Source of the DNA: Theocolax elegans
Taxonomy: Eukaryota; Arthropoda; Insecta; Hymenoptera; Cerocephalidae
Length of the DNA stretch: 64,000 nucleotides
Reading direction: 5' to 3'
Assembly: GCA_026168455.1 (NCBI GenBank)
Contig: CM047431.1
Coordinates: 43,341,466 to 43,405,465, forward strand
A model generated the notes under the pieces. It worked only from the letters and a program-made list of their open reading frames with translations, ran no database searches and was not told the DNA's origin. This document shows, one piece after another, positions 11,161-23,710 of the stretch; the first letter of the stretch is position 1, and every line of letters starts with the position of its first letter. Both the position numbers and the translations under genes were made by a program.

Positions 11161-14100
11161 TTTAAACTACCGCTTAGATTACTTATAACTAATCATCCAC
11201 TAATATAACACAATTTGGTTTTAAAACAAAACTTAGAATAAATAGATTCGATTTAAAAAAAAATCACAATCGTATTAGGTACACTAATAATTTATTCAAA
11301 TTGCACATGAAAAGTATAATAAAATTTTTATACTCCAGTCTCACACGAGGTAAGCGTGCAACGGAGGACGATGAACAAATAAGAGACTATAATTAGTACT
11401 ACTGGTAATATCCCCCTGTTTTTAATGGTTTCATTCACTTAGCAGGTAGGGTAGCAACCATCTAATCACAGTGTTGAAAGATTCAATTATCATTTGTAAA
11501 ACTATCTGTTCTTTTTTTTTCATTCGGGTTTACCCATTAGCTTGCCCGCACGGTAGAGATCCAAATTAATCATTAATGTTCGTTCAGTTGTTCCTCTCTC
11601 GCACCTGGAATTATTAGCCCTCCTTACATTAGACATAGCCATTACCTTCTTTCATTCGTAATAGCGAGTCGTCTCGGTTTTCCTCATGCGCGTAACTTGG
11701 TTCCTTCGTCGGTCGATTCACCCATATCCTACCTCGGTCTCCTCATTTCGCTGTTTTCCTTTCTTCTCCCCTGCATTCTCTCGGCTCGTCTCTCTTATCT
11801 GCATCGCGTTCGGTCCGGGCTTGGTTGGAAAATGGAATTAGCATCTCCATTAGTTGCGTGGCATAATGCGATATTACCAGCCACCGGTTTCCTCCTCGTC
11901 TCCTCCTAGAGCAATCCGTCGAGGCGAAAGCAACCGGAGACAATGGTCTGCCCCGCACCCCCTTACCTCCTCTCTCCCTCTCTCTCCGTCTCTCTGTCTC
12001 TGTCTCTCGGAGCGAACACTCAACCTCTGTCTCTACCTCGTCCTCTCTCGTCCGTTTCCATATCCTGATGGAACTCGAGAAAGGGTTGCGCGACGCTCGG
12101 GGAATGCGGAGAAGGGGATAGGATTGCGGTTCTCTACTGGCGCCTCGATATCCTGTCCCGGATATGGCTCGGGTAATGAGGCAGGAACGATCGCGTCTCC
12201 GCCTTCGTGAGAGCTGCGTTGCAGATTTTCGATTTTATGGAGATTATTGGACGGATATTCGAAAGCCTTTGGCTCGTTTCACCTTCTTCCTTTTTTTTCT
12301 TCGATGACAACGTGGGATATCGAGTCGTTTCAAATTATCCTTCAACAAGATTCGAGTGTACTACACAATTACAACTGTGATAACCAATTTACTCTACATT
12401 AATCGTCAGTTCAAATCGTCATTTTAATTACAAGAAACTTTGACCGAGAATTATCAACTGGTGGGTTTAAAATCTCTTTATTAATTTCCCAGGTATTTTA
12501 TAAATATTTACGTCGAGTGTGCGCGTTTAGACGTACGATGCTCTACTGTGAAGATATATACGGGAATTTTGATCTTACAAACATTCAAAGAGCTCGTACA
12601 TCCTCAAAATTGCTAAATTTTCATATCTTACGAGAATTTTCATTATGGTTGACCTATTTTTAGTTATGCAAATCACGTTCTACCAAAGAAGGAGTATCGA
12701 AATGCATCAAGTTACATTAACCGTAATTGAGTGTCAATTAATTTGTCGCATAAAATAAAATGGGACTACATAAATGTTTCTGCAGGTAAAAAAATTGGTC
12801 GATATATACTTGAGAATTAAAAAGGTAAAGCTACTTTATGATTCTCTAAAGGCAATAAATCCGTGCTTATATCCGGAAAACCTATTTCTGTCTAACAAAT
12901 GATAACGAAATCAGTTGCTCCATGCGGGATAAAAAATAGAGAAGAAAAGGTAAAAAAATGGGAATGGGGAAGCTAGGGGAGGGGGGGGGGGAGGAGGAGG
13001 AGGAGGGAAAAATGAACGATCAATCCACCGGTCGCTTGCGTGCCCGCAGGTGAAATTTCGCGGGGGCGGTAAGCCGAGGGAAATTTGGTTACCCGAACTC
13101 GAATATAGAACGCAAAACCAGGGAAATTGAGATAATAACGGGCCTGTCGTCCTCAGGCGATGCCGCGGTAGGGTGACGTTTTTTACATTTTAATCCTCTG
13201 CGCAGTACGACGACACGTGCCTCGGAGTAATTGAGCGAAAGTTGCCGAGTGTTTCGTGAAGCGCGGGTGTGAGGACCTTGCAAAAAGGGGAATACAAAGA
13301 GAGAATGAAGAGAGATGGATACAATGATGGAGGGAGTACATTGCATTTCCGTGTCGCAAAGGGGTGCGTCAAAGTAGAAAAAGAGTTAACGGGACAATGA
13401 GGACCAGGAAATTGTTTAAACTCGATTTGTTATTGTTAAATTTTAAAACGAATGTACGTCCATATTTCACTGCAGTAAACCATCGAAATCTTTACTTTAT
13501 TTATTAGGTACACATTTTTATTTGCTCATTTTTTACAATATTCATTTACACAATCCGTATCTAAGATATTTACATTATTTCTTCTCGAGTTGCAGTTAAG
13601 TCGCAAGTGTAACAATAGTTTCAAACGCGAAGTTGCGGAAGTCACAAATTTACATAAAATACTGTGTACATCACGAGCGATTTCATAATAGCTTTGCAAT
13701 TATTTAAATCGTTGAAATTGTTATAGAAATAAATTACTTTTTAATTAGTCGAATTTAACTAATTATCACAATTTTGTGTTAATATGTAATCGCGTGCATG
13801 AAGCTTTAACACCCCGTTAATATTTTTAATGTATTCATCTAGTCAAATGTACTTTTATCAGCTTACCAGGAGAGAATGAATTTTTTTAATATAATATATA
13901 AACATAATTTTGTGCTTATATTTAATAACTAAACTTAATTATACGACATCATTAAATTTGTCTGAGCATTCGTACATTTATAATTTCTTATGATTTATTT
14001 ATTACAACTATATTCACTTATCACTTGTTCATTATATTCGAATTTAATATTGAATTGATTTTCATATGCACATTTATATCGCAAATTCTCATCAATTCTA

Positions 14101-14838
14101 TAATCTGATTTTCTTAGATTTCATAACAAATAAAAAATTATAATTTTGATAATTTTTAAAGTTATTTGCATTCATGAATCTTTAATATTTGGACAATTTG
14201 CTCTGGATCGAATTAGATTTTGTTTATAACACCAAATTTAAACATATAAATTATTATCAATAATGCATTTATTTTTAGTATTGTTGTTAATTACGTATAA
14301 ATATATATAACGCGCGCGCGCACACACACACTCAAAATATACATGTATTGTGTATAGATATAAATAAGTACTACGAGAAAAGAATTACGTCAATAATGTG
14401 CAGAAAATTAAGCGTCGAAGAAAATAAAAATGTATAATGTAAGAGCACAATTCCCAAGGCACGATACCTAACCTATATCACTTTCAACACGTATGTTACT
14501 TTTTTCTTGGTTCTAGGAAACTTGGCGCTTCATTAAACTCCAGCAGTCGGAAAACTATTTCAGTCAGCGGTTCGCCGAAAATAATAACCGACGAAAGACA
14601 GTGAGACACACATATATATATATATATATATGTATGTCTGTATAACCGACTGGTTGAAATCGCCACGTCCCTTATTTCTCTCTTGGAGATAGGACCTTGC
14701 GAGGAACTTAGTTAAAACTTTCGAGTCAGCTGGAAATTCGCGCTTGCGCGCGCTCGAACAATTTTCAAGTTTTTCCGTGGCGTATTTTTGGCTTGGACTT
14801 GGCGTCGCGTCGTGTCAATGAGGCACTGTCAGCGATAT

Positions 14839-14883
14839 TCTTCTTCTTCTTCTTCTTCTACTACTACTACTTCTTCTTCTTCC
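14839..14883. repeat. Compound (TTC)n/(TAC)n/(TTC)n trinucleotide repeat
   Basis: TTC units, then four CTA/TAC units, then TTC again; about 45 bp. Confidence 0.85.
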
Positions 14884-17800
14884 TGCAACATTTGCGGGGG
14901 AGGCCTTTCAACTGGGAATTTTGACAAATAGTCTCTAGTTTGGAAATTATTGGCGAAAAGTGAGTTCTTTGGGTTACAAACACTTGTTAACTATTCAAGA
15001 AAGTGAAATTTTATGTTTTTATGAAATTATCTTCGGATCGAACGTGTCACTGAAAATAATATAGGTTTTTGATCTTAGCGGAATTCTTGTTAAATATGCT
15101 TCAAAAAGAAAATTCGCTTGCTCCAATGTGATTCCTTTAGAGGAATCAGCTTTTAAGAGGAATTAGTTTGATTAACTAAACTTGAAGTATAATTAAAAAA
15201 AACAGTATTCTAAAACATTTTTTACGGAAAGAAATTCCGCTTGATTATAGAAGAATCATATAGAAGCAAGCAGATTTTTTTTTTCCAAGCATATTTAAAA
15301 TGAATATTGCTCGAATCAAAAACCTATTGTTTGCATATGAATACATATCAATTTTCTTAATCGTATAAGAAAATTGTAGTATTAATAGTATCTAAATAAT
15401 TAATCAACAGCCTCTCCGTGTTCTTTCCAATTTTAGTTCCAAAATTAATAGACAACATTACTGCGTAATTACATTACTAAAATAGTTTCGAATAATACGA
15501 AGACAGGTGATAAAACATATCAATCTATAGCAATAAATTCCAATATAGCACCATTCGAAAGAAAAAATGTAAGCGATATACCCTTGGGTGAACCCAGGAT
15601 TCGAACGATTTTACCGATGGAAAAAAAAGGTCGACCCTAAAGAATTCACTAATCGAACGCAGTGCCGAATTTTTCGAATCCCAGAGATGACTGCAACGCG
15701 TTGCCACAGGCGATAACGATAATTGCCGAAGGTATGGACGGGCCTAGTCTAGCTTTCGACCCGCTTAACGACGACAGGCTCACCTTCCTCGTTTGACGGA
15801 GAACGTCAGCGCGCGTTTCTATCCAGCACGGGTACCCACCTACCAGATTAATGTCAGGTATGCCGAATTTCGCCCAATCCCGTATCATCCGACTCCTCTT
15901 CTCCTATAGTCTTCCGTGTGCGTGTGTGTAACGATTATGAGGCGGCGGTATACGTGATTATCTACATTTCTACGTATACATCATGAATATACATTTAATT
16001 CACCCAAACGTTATTATCACTCCTAGTGCATCAAATACAATCTCGCCTCCGTCAATTATATAACGTGATTTGTTATTTTCAACAATTTTTAGCGTGTGTT
16101 TTACATTGTTAGTCAACATTAAAAAATTCAATGTGCAATTTTTGCCGACTGCCATTTCCAAAAACCAGGAAAATATACCATCAATTTGTACGAGAACAAG
16201 AAATCAAAAAGTTGCACTGATGGGTGGAAAACAACTTTGGTATAAAGAGAGAAAGAGAAATTGAAGGGAGAGGGGAGCGACAGAAAGAAAGAAATAAAGA
16301 AAAAACGATGAACTGAAAAAAGGCGAACGATCGACTGGATGGAACAAGAGAGCGAGTCTTGGCTCGGTTGTACCTTTGAAGTCTCAAGTGGAAGGAAAGG
16401 TGGAAATAATTAAAAGCATTGAGAACCTCCTCGAAGGCCATTAGCGTCATTGACGCGGCTGAGCGCGATCCGACCCACACTACTGAAAAATACACCGACT
16501 CCGTAGAACGGAGAATATTATTTTTATTATTACTTGGACTTGGACGCGTTCGACGGAAAGAAACTCTACCTTTCGAATTCTATAATTTTTATTAACGTAT
16601 TCCATCACAAGTTAAAATTATTTTTACCTCGTCAAGATATTTTAATAGTGCGTGCGCGCACATTTAAACATTTTTATTTTACATTGTTAATTAGTATAAA
16701 ATTATGAATTCATTCGCTCATTCGATAAAACAAAACATTTTCTCTTATTAACACTCATTATTTATATCTATTAATATAAATGTAAAATTTAATACCTCGA
16801 ATACGCGCTAATAGTATTATTGGGAAAAGGAAAATAAAAAATAAAATTGTAAACATTGACGTTTTACAAAACGTGTAAAACATAATACATTTTAATACTC
16901 TGTAAACCAACACGATTATCAATTTTACATTTGCTCGAAATAATTAAAATTTTACCATATTTACGTTCGCCAGCATCCTTTAAAATAATAATAATACATT
17001 TTCATTTCGTTAAAATTTAAGGATATAATTACAATATAATAATAAGTAATCATGCAATTAAACAGTTTTGATCCCGAAAACCGAATAAATTCTAGTTTTG
17101 CAATGCAACATTATTGAGTTTATTGATAGCAAAGTGATATTTTATTAACCGAAATAGGTAGAGTTTCGAGTAAGTAGAAAAAAATCAGTAGGCAGCATCG
17201 AGAGAGAAAGCGCACGAGTCCGAGAGCGAGAGGGGGGAGGGGGGAGGTAGGAGCGTCAAATGAAAAAGATATAGCGTTGCAAACGACGTAAACATTTTCG
17301 AGGCTAGCGGTTCTTTATTTTCGACGAATCTCTGCGTAAAATTCGCTACTCCGCGCTTCCTCTTTTCCGCGGTCGTGGGCAGCTGGGCCGTAATTAAACC
17401 CGTGTTCCGGTGTTTCTCCGTCTGTCCGTGTTCGCCGTCGCCTCGGTCGTTTTTTTTTTTTTTTGCTTTACAAACGAGAGGAAAAAAAGGTGAGGTTGAC
17501 GCGCGCGCGAGCGGTCGGGAATTCTTAATTTGACGGTGCTCGGGGATTGCAAAATATTTTCACCAACGCGGTCGTTCTTTCTTGCGCCTATCGTGTCCAC
17601 GTGAGAGTTTCGGCGCTTTTTTACGAGGGAGAGCCTCTCCGCTAACGTATCTCGCTTTTGGTGGTTTACACGCCGGAACGCGTTTTACGATGTTACAATA
17701 AACGCAGATTTTCTCTCTTTTGGCGACTCTTGTACGATACTGGAGATTCAAATTTTCTTGCCGTTTAAAAAAAACTTCGTTCGTTGGTTTTCTTCTTATA

Positions 17801-20800
17801 GTTTTAATTGTTTCGGGGATTTATTTTGGTTGTTTTTATACCCTTGTAATCGCCTGATTAAAAGAAAAATAATTATCAACGAAGTAGAACGACTTCTTTA
17901 CTTTCTTGTCGTTGTTACGTATTTATCGTGATGTACGCACATTTTATGGCTATACATCTTTTGTCAAACAGCTAATACACATCTCTGCAGATTGATCTTA
18001 TTTATTAGAAAATTCTCTCCGTGTTGTAACGACACGTAACAATTACAAAATGTGGTATCAAATGAACCTTAGGTATAGCAATAAGACTATATATGCCTTT
18101 GCGCCACAAGAGACATTTGTTTTCGGACAATTATTAGTGAACATTACTTCAAGGGACTGTAGATCAAAACACATTTATTTATTGAGTCCAATATACGGAT
18201 TTCGAAAATGTAGCACATACTTTGTCAAACAAAGTTTAACATATAGAGGAATTCAGGTAGACGAAGTCTAGTTATTATTAAAAAAAAACAATAAAAAAGA
18301 AAATAGCGATATCATTGATACCTACGGTAATTTGCCTTAGATTCTCTTGATTAAAACTAATATTGCTATTGATTAATAATAATATAATTTGTGTATTAAT
18401 TTCCTCGATAACAATAACGACTAAATATCATAATACGTTTGAATGCGCATAGTCGCGAGAGATCGAAATGTGACCCATGTAAGAGTAGTCAAGATAGCAA
18501 TAGTTTCGGAAAGTTTTGCTTAAGGAAAAATAAGAGGAAGGAAACGTGTAAAAGTTTTGTTTGGGAAGTAAGCGCGTATCCAGTAGGGAGGTGCGAAATT
18601 CGGTGTGGCGAAAACGCGGCCTGATTAATTTAGCGGTTATTAGCCCGGCCGATAATAATCCCGCGTAAATTGTTGCCTTTCTCGAGCGTCGGCGCTCGGA
18701 AACGCTTTTATTCCGTGCCGATGCCCATCGTCGACTCCGCATCCCGCGCTCCGGTGGCCCAGCGCCATTTGTAATCCGCTTCCCTCCGATGTATATAACG
18801 CCAACGCGCCGAGAGCCCGGCGTCTCTCCCTCCCGAAATATAATGCGCTTTGTTATAATAATAACGATTATAATAATAATCGCTCACACCGCCAACGCCA
18901 TCGTGAGAACGATGCTAAATTATTACGAAAGCTCCGCGGGCTAACTCTTTTCAAACGAAATAAACCGTCCATTTTAGACGGGCTAATAGTTGGAACTGAA
19001 CTACCCTCGCTTCCACATTATATTTTTTATCATTTTCGCTCTACCCGCCTATTTTTTCCCTAACGCGCGATTTACATACATACATGCGTGTATATACACA
19101 ATATTACTTAGCGTATACACAGCGTTTAGTTGAAAATTCACGGAAATTTTGTAAAAGTTATTAATTTTATTATAATATACCTGTTTTTCCAACACATCAT
19201 TTTACTTACAAACGCTCTGATATCGTCCAATATTCCTAAAGCGATATTGAGAAATCTTCTGATCTAACATAAATGAGGATAATATTCGTCAGCGAATTAC
19301 AAATTACGAAGGTCTATGATACAAAAATGGTAATAAAGATAAAAGAAAATGATCTCCGAGTTAGAATAAAACTAGAATATAGTGATCCACGAAATTCCCT
19401 TTCGACATAAATAATTGTATTTAAGCTCACCATTATTCTAACCTGAAACTCCAATTCGCTTAACGAGCGAAAAAAAAAGTAACGCCGCAACAATTACAGC
19501 AATCGTAAATATTCCATTCACGATAACCATCCTACTTTCTGGGGGTTCACCGAACAAAAGCGAGACAGGGGTTGAATATCCTAATTAACGAGCTCAAATA
19601 CCGATTCTCGAAAGACGTAAAAATAACCGGCGTTGCTAAACATCAAACATATACAAAGTATCATATCTTCGTTACGCGTATCGTTTCGTTGATGACGAAA
19701 AGAGAGCCAAACATACGAATATTTAATCTTAAGTAATGAGAAAAACACAAAATTAACAGTCTAAAACGATCGTTACAAAAATGATATTTTATAGTAAAAT
19801 TAAAGCACAAAACATTACCCTTTGCTAAGCTCTAATCTATCAAATTTCATGGTGATTAATGCAGTAAAATTCACCAGATTGATTGTTTAAAAACTGTAAA
19901 CCTCTCCTACCGAGGTATTTTCTAAACACTTTTCAGACAATCAATCTCGTTGATTATTGTATCAATCATTGAGCAACAACGAAGAGCAATGTTCTTGCAA
20001 ATTTACTTAATAATCAGTCGATAAATGACTTGGATGATAATATATATACGAGTTTGGTATCCCCTCGAATGCACAGTGATATATATTAAAGATTTTTCGC
20101 ACTAGTCACAACCGTGTAAATATATCTGTAGTAACAATCTTTGAAATTGAACAATACGAAAGAGAGGACCAAACCTGTTTTAGCAAACTCAATTGTAACG
20201 ATTCCTCGAAATCTGCCCCGATTCGTAGTAAAATTCACTTTTCATCTATTGTTTGTCGCGTATAAACGGGCACGCACGGTCGCGAGAGGAGATAATTTGC
20301 AAAGCGTTTTCGAACGTCGTATATAATATATCAAGTAGGAACCACCAGGGATAAGAGATACGAATTACAAAGTCAAACCTGAATTTTCGGTTGAGTAACT
20401 TCACGAGATTAATCGCGCCGCTCTTTTACCGAGGCTCGTCATATATACCACCAGCATTATAACCCAACCTGAGGAAGGGGAGAGGGAAAGTTTTTCAGTT
20501 GTTCGACACTCTATCGCTCGGCGCGGTTCGTTACAAAACTTCGCGATGATATCAGATTTCTGCCTCAAGTATCTGCTCTTCGCCCTGCTCCCTTGGCTCT
20601 TCATCGTTTGTTGCTCGCGGAAAGTATTGCGGAAAGTGGAACCTTACCCCCTCCCCACGCCCATCCACCATATACCCTCTACCCGCTCTTCGGAAACAAG
20701 AGAGCGCGCAAGGAGATGTAATTTGACTTCCTTCGGTCGGAAACGACTTGTAAAAAGTTTCTCCCCTTTGGAAAAACCGATTTCTCTCTCTTTCTCTCTC

Positions 20801-22000
20801 AATCCTCTACCTCTCCCTCCCACCTCTCCTCCTCATCCTCACCCCCCCCCTCTATCGCTATTTTGTTTCTCCACATTGTATTTTCTCTATTACCTGTAAA
20901 TATCGAATGCGATCATTGTGAACTTTTGATATTGACGAAGTTGTTTATTTGTACCCAATGAATTATTACTTTTTCGGTACAGAATTTCGAGTCCCCATTA
21001 CAGTGTAAATAAAATATTTTTCCCTATTTGTTTTAATATATTCGGTGAATACGTTCTGTTTGTGTGTGGCGAAAATAAAGCGTATTCAAAAATTAATCCG
21101 CTTCTTTCTCGATTTTAATCTACTTTTGTGCAAATTCGTGTACACCAAATATATAAAATTTTTATTTTATACATATATACATATATATATACATACGTAT
21201 ATGTATTTCATATTGTTTATTACTTCACATTCCACCGATCTCTTTTATTTACATTATTTTCGTACGCGTGCATTTTGTTTATTCATATATTTTTTGTTTT
21301 ACTTTTTTTTTTATTCATACGCGAATTAGATGTTGAGAAAATAGGTTGTTCGTGTATAAGCTACACTATGTATTTGTATACACGATCGTAATTGGAACGT
21401 CTCAATCATTTTAATTATCTACGGGTAAATATATACGTAACTACGAAAATCAAAGAGAAAATTTGAAAAAAAAATTAATATTTTTTAATAAAATAATATC
21501 AATCTCCAGATTGAATGCGAGAAATCGATCCATTGCGTTATATCTCATCTTGCCAATATCATAATTTTAATGCGTATAATCATATTGTACGATGATTATG
21601 CAACGCGTCAATCAAACTCTTTTTCTTGCCATTGTATAACATTCGATTCAATTAATTCACTAATTCACATTCGAATGCTTGTTTTAACCATCAATCATCG
21701 AAATAATGAATTTGTATATCGTGTAATAACGAGAAAGTACATCACGGTATTCCCATGAAATTTTCTTTGTACAAATATAAAACCAATAATTATGCGAATG
21801 ATAATTGCACATGGTCAATGGGGTCGTAAGCTTGTATTGTTTCCGCAAAAAACATTCTATAATTATAACATTATTATTTCTAGCGTATCGTTAATGTCAA
21901 TTTCATTATGCAACATGCTCGACATCAGTAACTTTGGATGATGCCGCAGAAAGTGACGTTTAATGTTTAAAAGTGCCCAAATTGGTCAGAATGGTTAAAG

Positions 22001-23051
22001 GAAAAAAAAAGTTTGGCAAACTTGTATTTGTCAGCGGCATGTACAAGAGCTAAAGAAAAAGATGCACTACGAGAAGGAGATACTTCTCGCGGGGGGGAGG
22101 TCGAATTCTCGATGGGTCTGCATTTGATCAGGCAGGCTTCAAACGCGGCGCGGCGGCCTGTCGTACGCGAGACGCCAAGATCAATTTGCCCGCTGTGCGC
22201 GTGACAGTGTACCAGCCGAGTTCACGCGCGCAAGCCCCGAGGTAATTAAACTGTGGTTTAGCGTGGCCGTAGCGCATTCCCGCGCACCTGTACACTCGCC
22301 TCGAAATTGCGAGCCGAAGCGTCACTCATGCGAGACGCCGCTCATGCTGCCTCGGACGCGCGATAAAAATTTCGGTCGGCTGCTGCGGCGAGTAGACCAA
22401 AAGGGTCGCCCATCGCTACCGCGTCGACACCGCTACTATGACTGTCACCAAAGGCTGCTTTCCTATTTTCCCTTCGCAAAACCGAGGACGCCGAAAAAAA
22501 ATCTACCTCGATTACTCTTTTGGGTGATCGAGTTTTTTTTTAGTTCATATTCCAAGGTAATTTGCATACTTTCCATCGGGTACTTTGAAAAATCGCAATC
22601 TCTTCGTTAATACGATTATTCGATTTCAATTACGTAAATCATGTATATCGATGCGATTGCTAAGTATTTTGTACTAAATTAATAATTTGTTCTCAATCTA
22701 TGATAATAATATCAGATATCGGTGGTAAATTATTATAAAATAATTTGAATCGTATAATGCAATTATATTGAACATTATTATAATAATCGGTATATTTTAT
22801 AATTACCCTGTATGTATGTATGAATCGGATTAAATAAATACATTATTTACATAAAGCGTGAATATTATATTGATTTACTAGGAAAGTTTAATGAGTTTGA
22901 ATTATAGTATTTACGAGCCTCATTACATTTTAGTAAGATTAGTTAAAATTTTTAGTTGGAAAATAAAAAATATAGTAAATTATGATAATACTTGTGTTGC
23001 ACCCTCCATAGTTAATTAACAAAGTTAAAAGAATTATTTTTCAATTTCTAA
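22001..23051. other. GC-rich island followed by AT-rich sequence
   Basis: 22080-22480 is GC-rich with many CpG and overlapping frames on both strands but no recognisable protein. From about 22600 the sequence is AT-rich up to the Penelope-like remnant; no reverse-transcriptase motif is readable in it. Confidence 0.5.
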
Positions 23052-23381
23052 AAAAAAGATAGGGTAAAGATTCTAGACAAAAATAACATTGTTTATCAAT
23101 TCAAATGTAAAAATTGTCGATCGTCATATGTTGGTAAAATAAAAAGAACAGAAAAAATCCGAATAAACGAACATGAAAATAATAAAAATGATGAATCGTT
23201 GATTAGAGCACATCAGTTATATAGTATTATCATCAATTTGATTGGGAACATTATTTAATTTAATTATAAAAAAAGAATTATTTCAGAAATTATCCATATT
23301 AAAAGTATTTACAATAGTATAAATACGAAAGAGGATATATATTCTTTTAATAAAGCTTATTTCCCTCTTCTAAGAAATTGA
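23052..23381 (+). pseudogene. Broken GIY-YIG endonuclease end of a Penelope-like retroelement
   Basis: The frame gives NNIVYQFKCKNCRSSYVGKI followed by KRTEKIRINEHENNKNDESL, then, after decay, KRIISEIIHIKSIYNSINT and NKAYFPLLRN before the stop. This is the layout of the GIY-YIG endonuclease at the C-terminus of Penelope-like element proteins: VY start, CxxC pair, Y-V-G, R-x-x-E-H, then the SEMIHIK-like helix. The middle is damaged. The canonical FDWE motif is readable only in another frame near 23237 (FDWEHYL), and an in-frame TAA lies at 23256-23258. The reverse transcriptase part is missing upstream, where stops close every frame. In an intact element this domain nicks target DNA for insertion. 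Confidence 0.75.
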
Positions 23382-23710
23382 AAATAAAAGGTTTAATCAT
23401 GATTAGCCACCTGTGTTTACATTACGTTCTTGTTTGACACTGATTTATATATAAATAGGTGAAAATAATTGTATAAATTTAGTACGGTGAGATTATTTTC
23501 AGATAAATAAGGTAAATTGTCCTTGTGTTGATTTGATTAAAGTTTTGTATTATTTCGTTTGGTTATTATGTAATTTTATAACAAAAATTGTTTTGTTTAG
23601 GCTGAAGAGGTTGGCGAATTTTGCCAACGAAACGTTGCACATAACGTAAACATGAGTTTTTTATTAATTTAATTTAATAAAACCCTACCTGGCCCTCAAG
23701 AAATAAAAAA
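23382..23710 (+). mobile_element. 3' non-coding end of the Penelope-like element
   Basis: AT-rich sequence between the endonuclease stop and about 23700, ending in AATAAAACCCTACCTGGCCC and an A-rich stretch, plausibly the element's 3' terminal repeat. The hammerhead-like motif lies inside it. No second copy of this terminal repeat is visible upstream, in keeping with a 5'-truncated insertion. Confidence 0.5.
23594..23652 (+). ncRNA. Hammerhead-like ribozyme motif of the Penelope-like element
   Basis: CTGAAGA (23602-23608) is followed by a strong hairpin, GTTGGC paired with GCCAAC (23610-23615 with 23623-23628), then GAAAC (23629-23633). CGTT then pairs with AACG across a 6-base loop, followed by TA. 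This is the order CUGANGA, stem II, GAAA, stem III, NUH found in hammerhead ribozymes, which are known in the terminal repeats of Penelope-like elements. One extra G (23609) precedes stem II. Stem I is uncertain: TGTTTA and TAAACA pair but would draw in the cleavage triplet. Cleavage activity may be lost. Confidence 0.5.

Larger units (their letters stand above)
9349..22000. other. Non-coding stretch, mostly AT-rich
   Basis: Apart from the SINE-like pair, it holds microsatellites (14301-14331 CG/CA, 14611-14634 AT), a G-rich purine run (12976-13007), and GC-richer blocks at about 13020-13290, 15700-15900 and 18590-18960. About 13440-14420 and 16560-17160 are strongly AT-rich with nothing recognisable. 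Frames such as 18050-18271 have no recognisable family. Confidence 0.5.

Noticed and set aside
15585..15640. GGATTCGAAC, a B-box in reverse
   Set aside because: No A-box at the right distance and no cloverleaf; not a tRNA.
18050..18271. 73-residue frame ending near CAG|GTAGAC
   Set aside because: No family resemblance and no upstream acceptor; likely chance.
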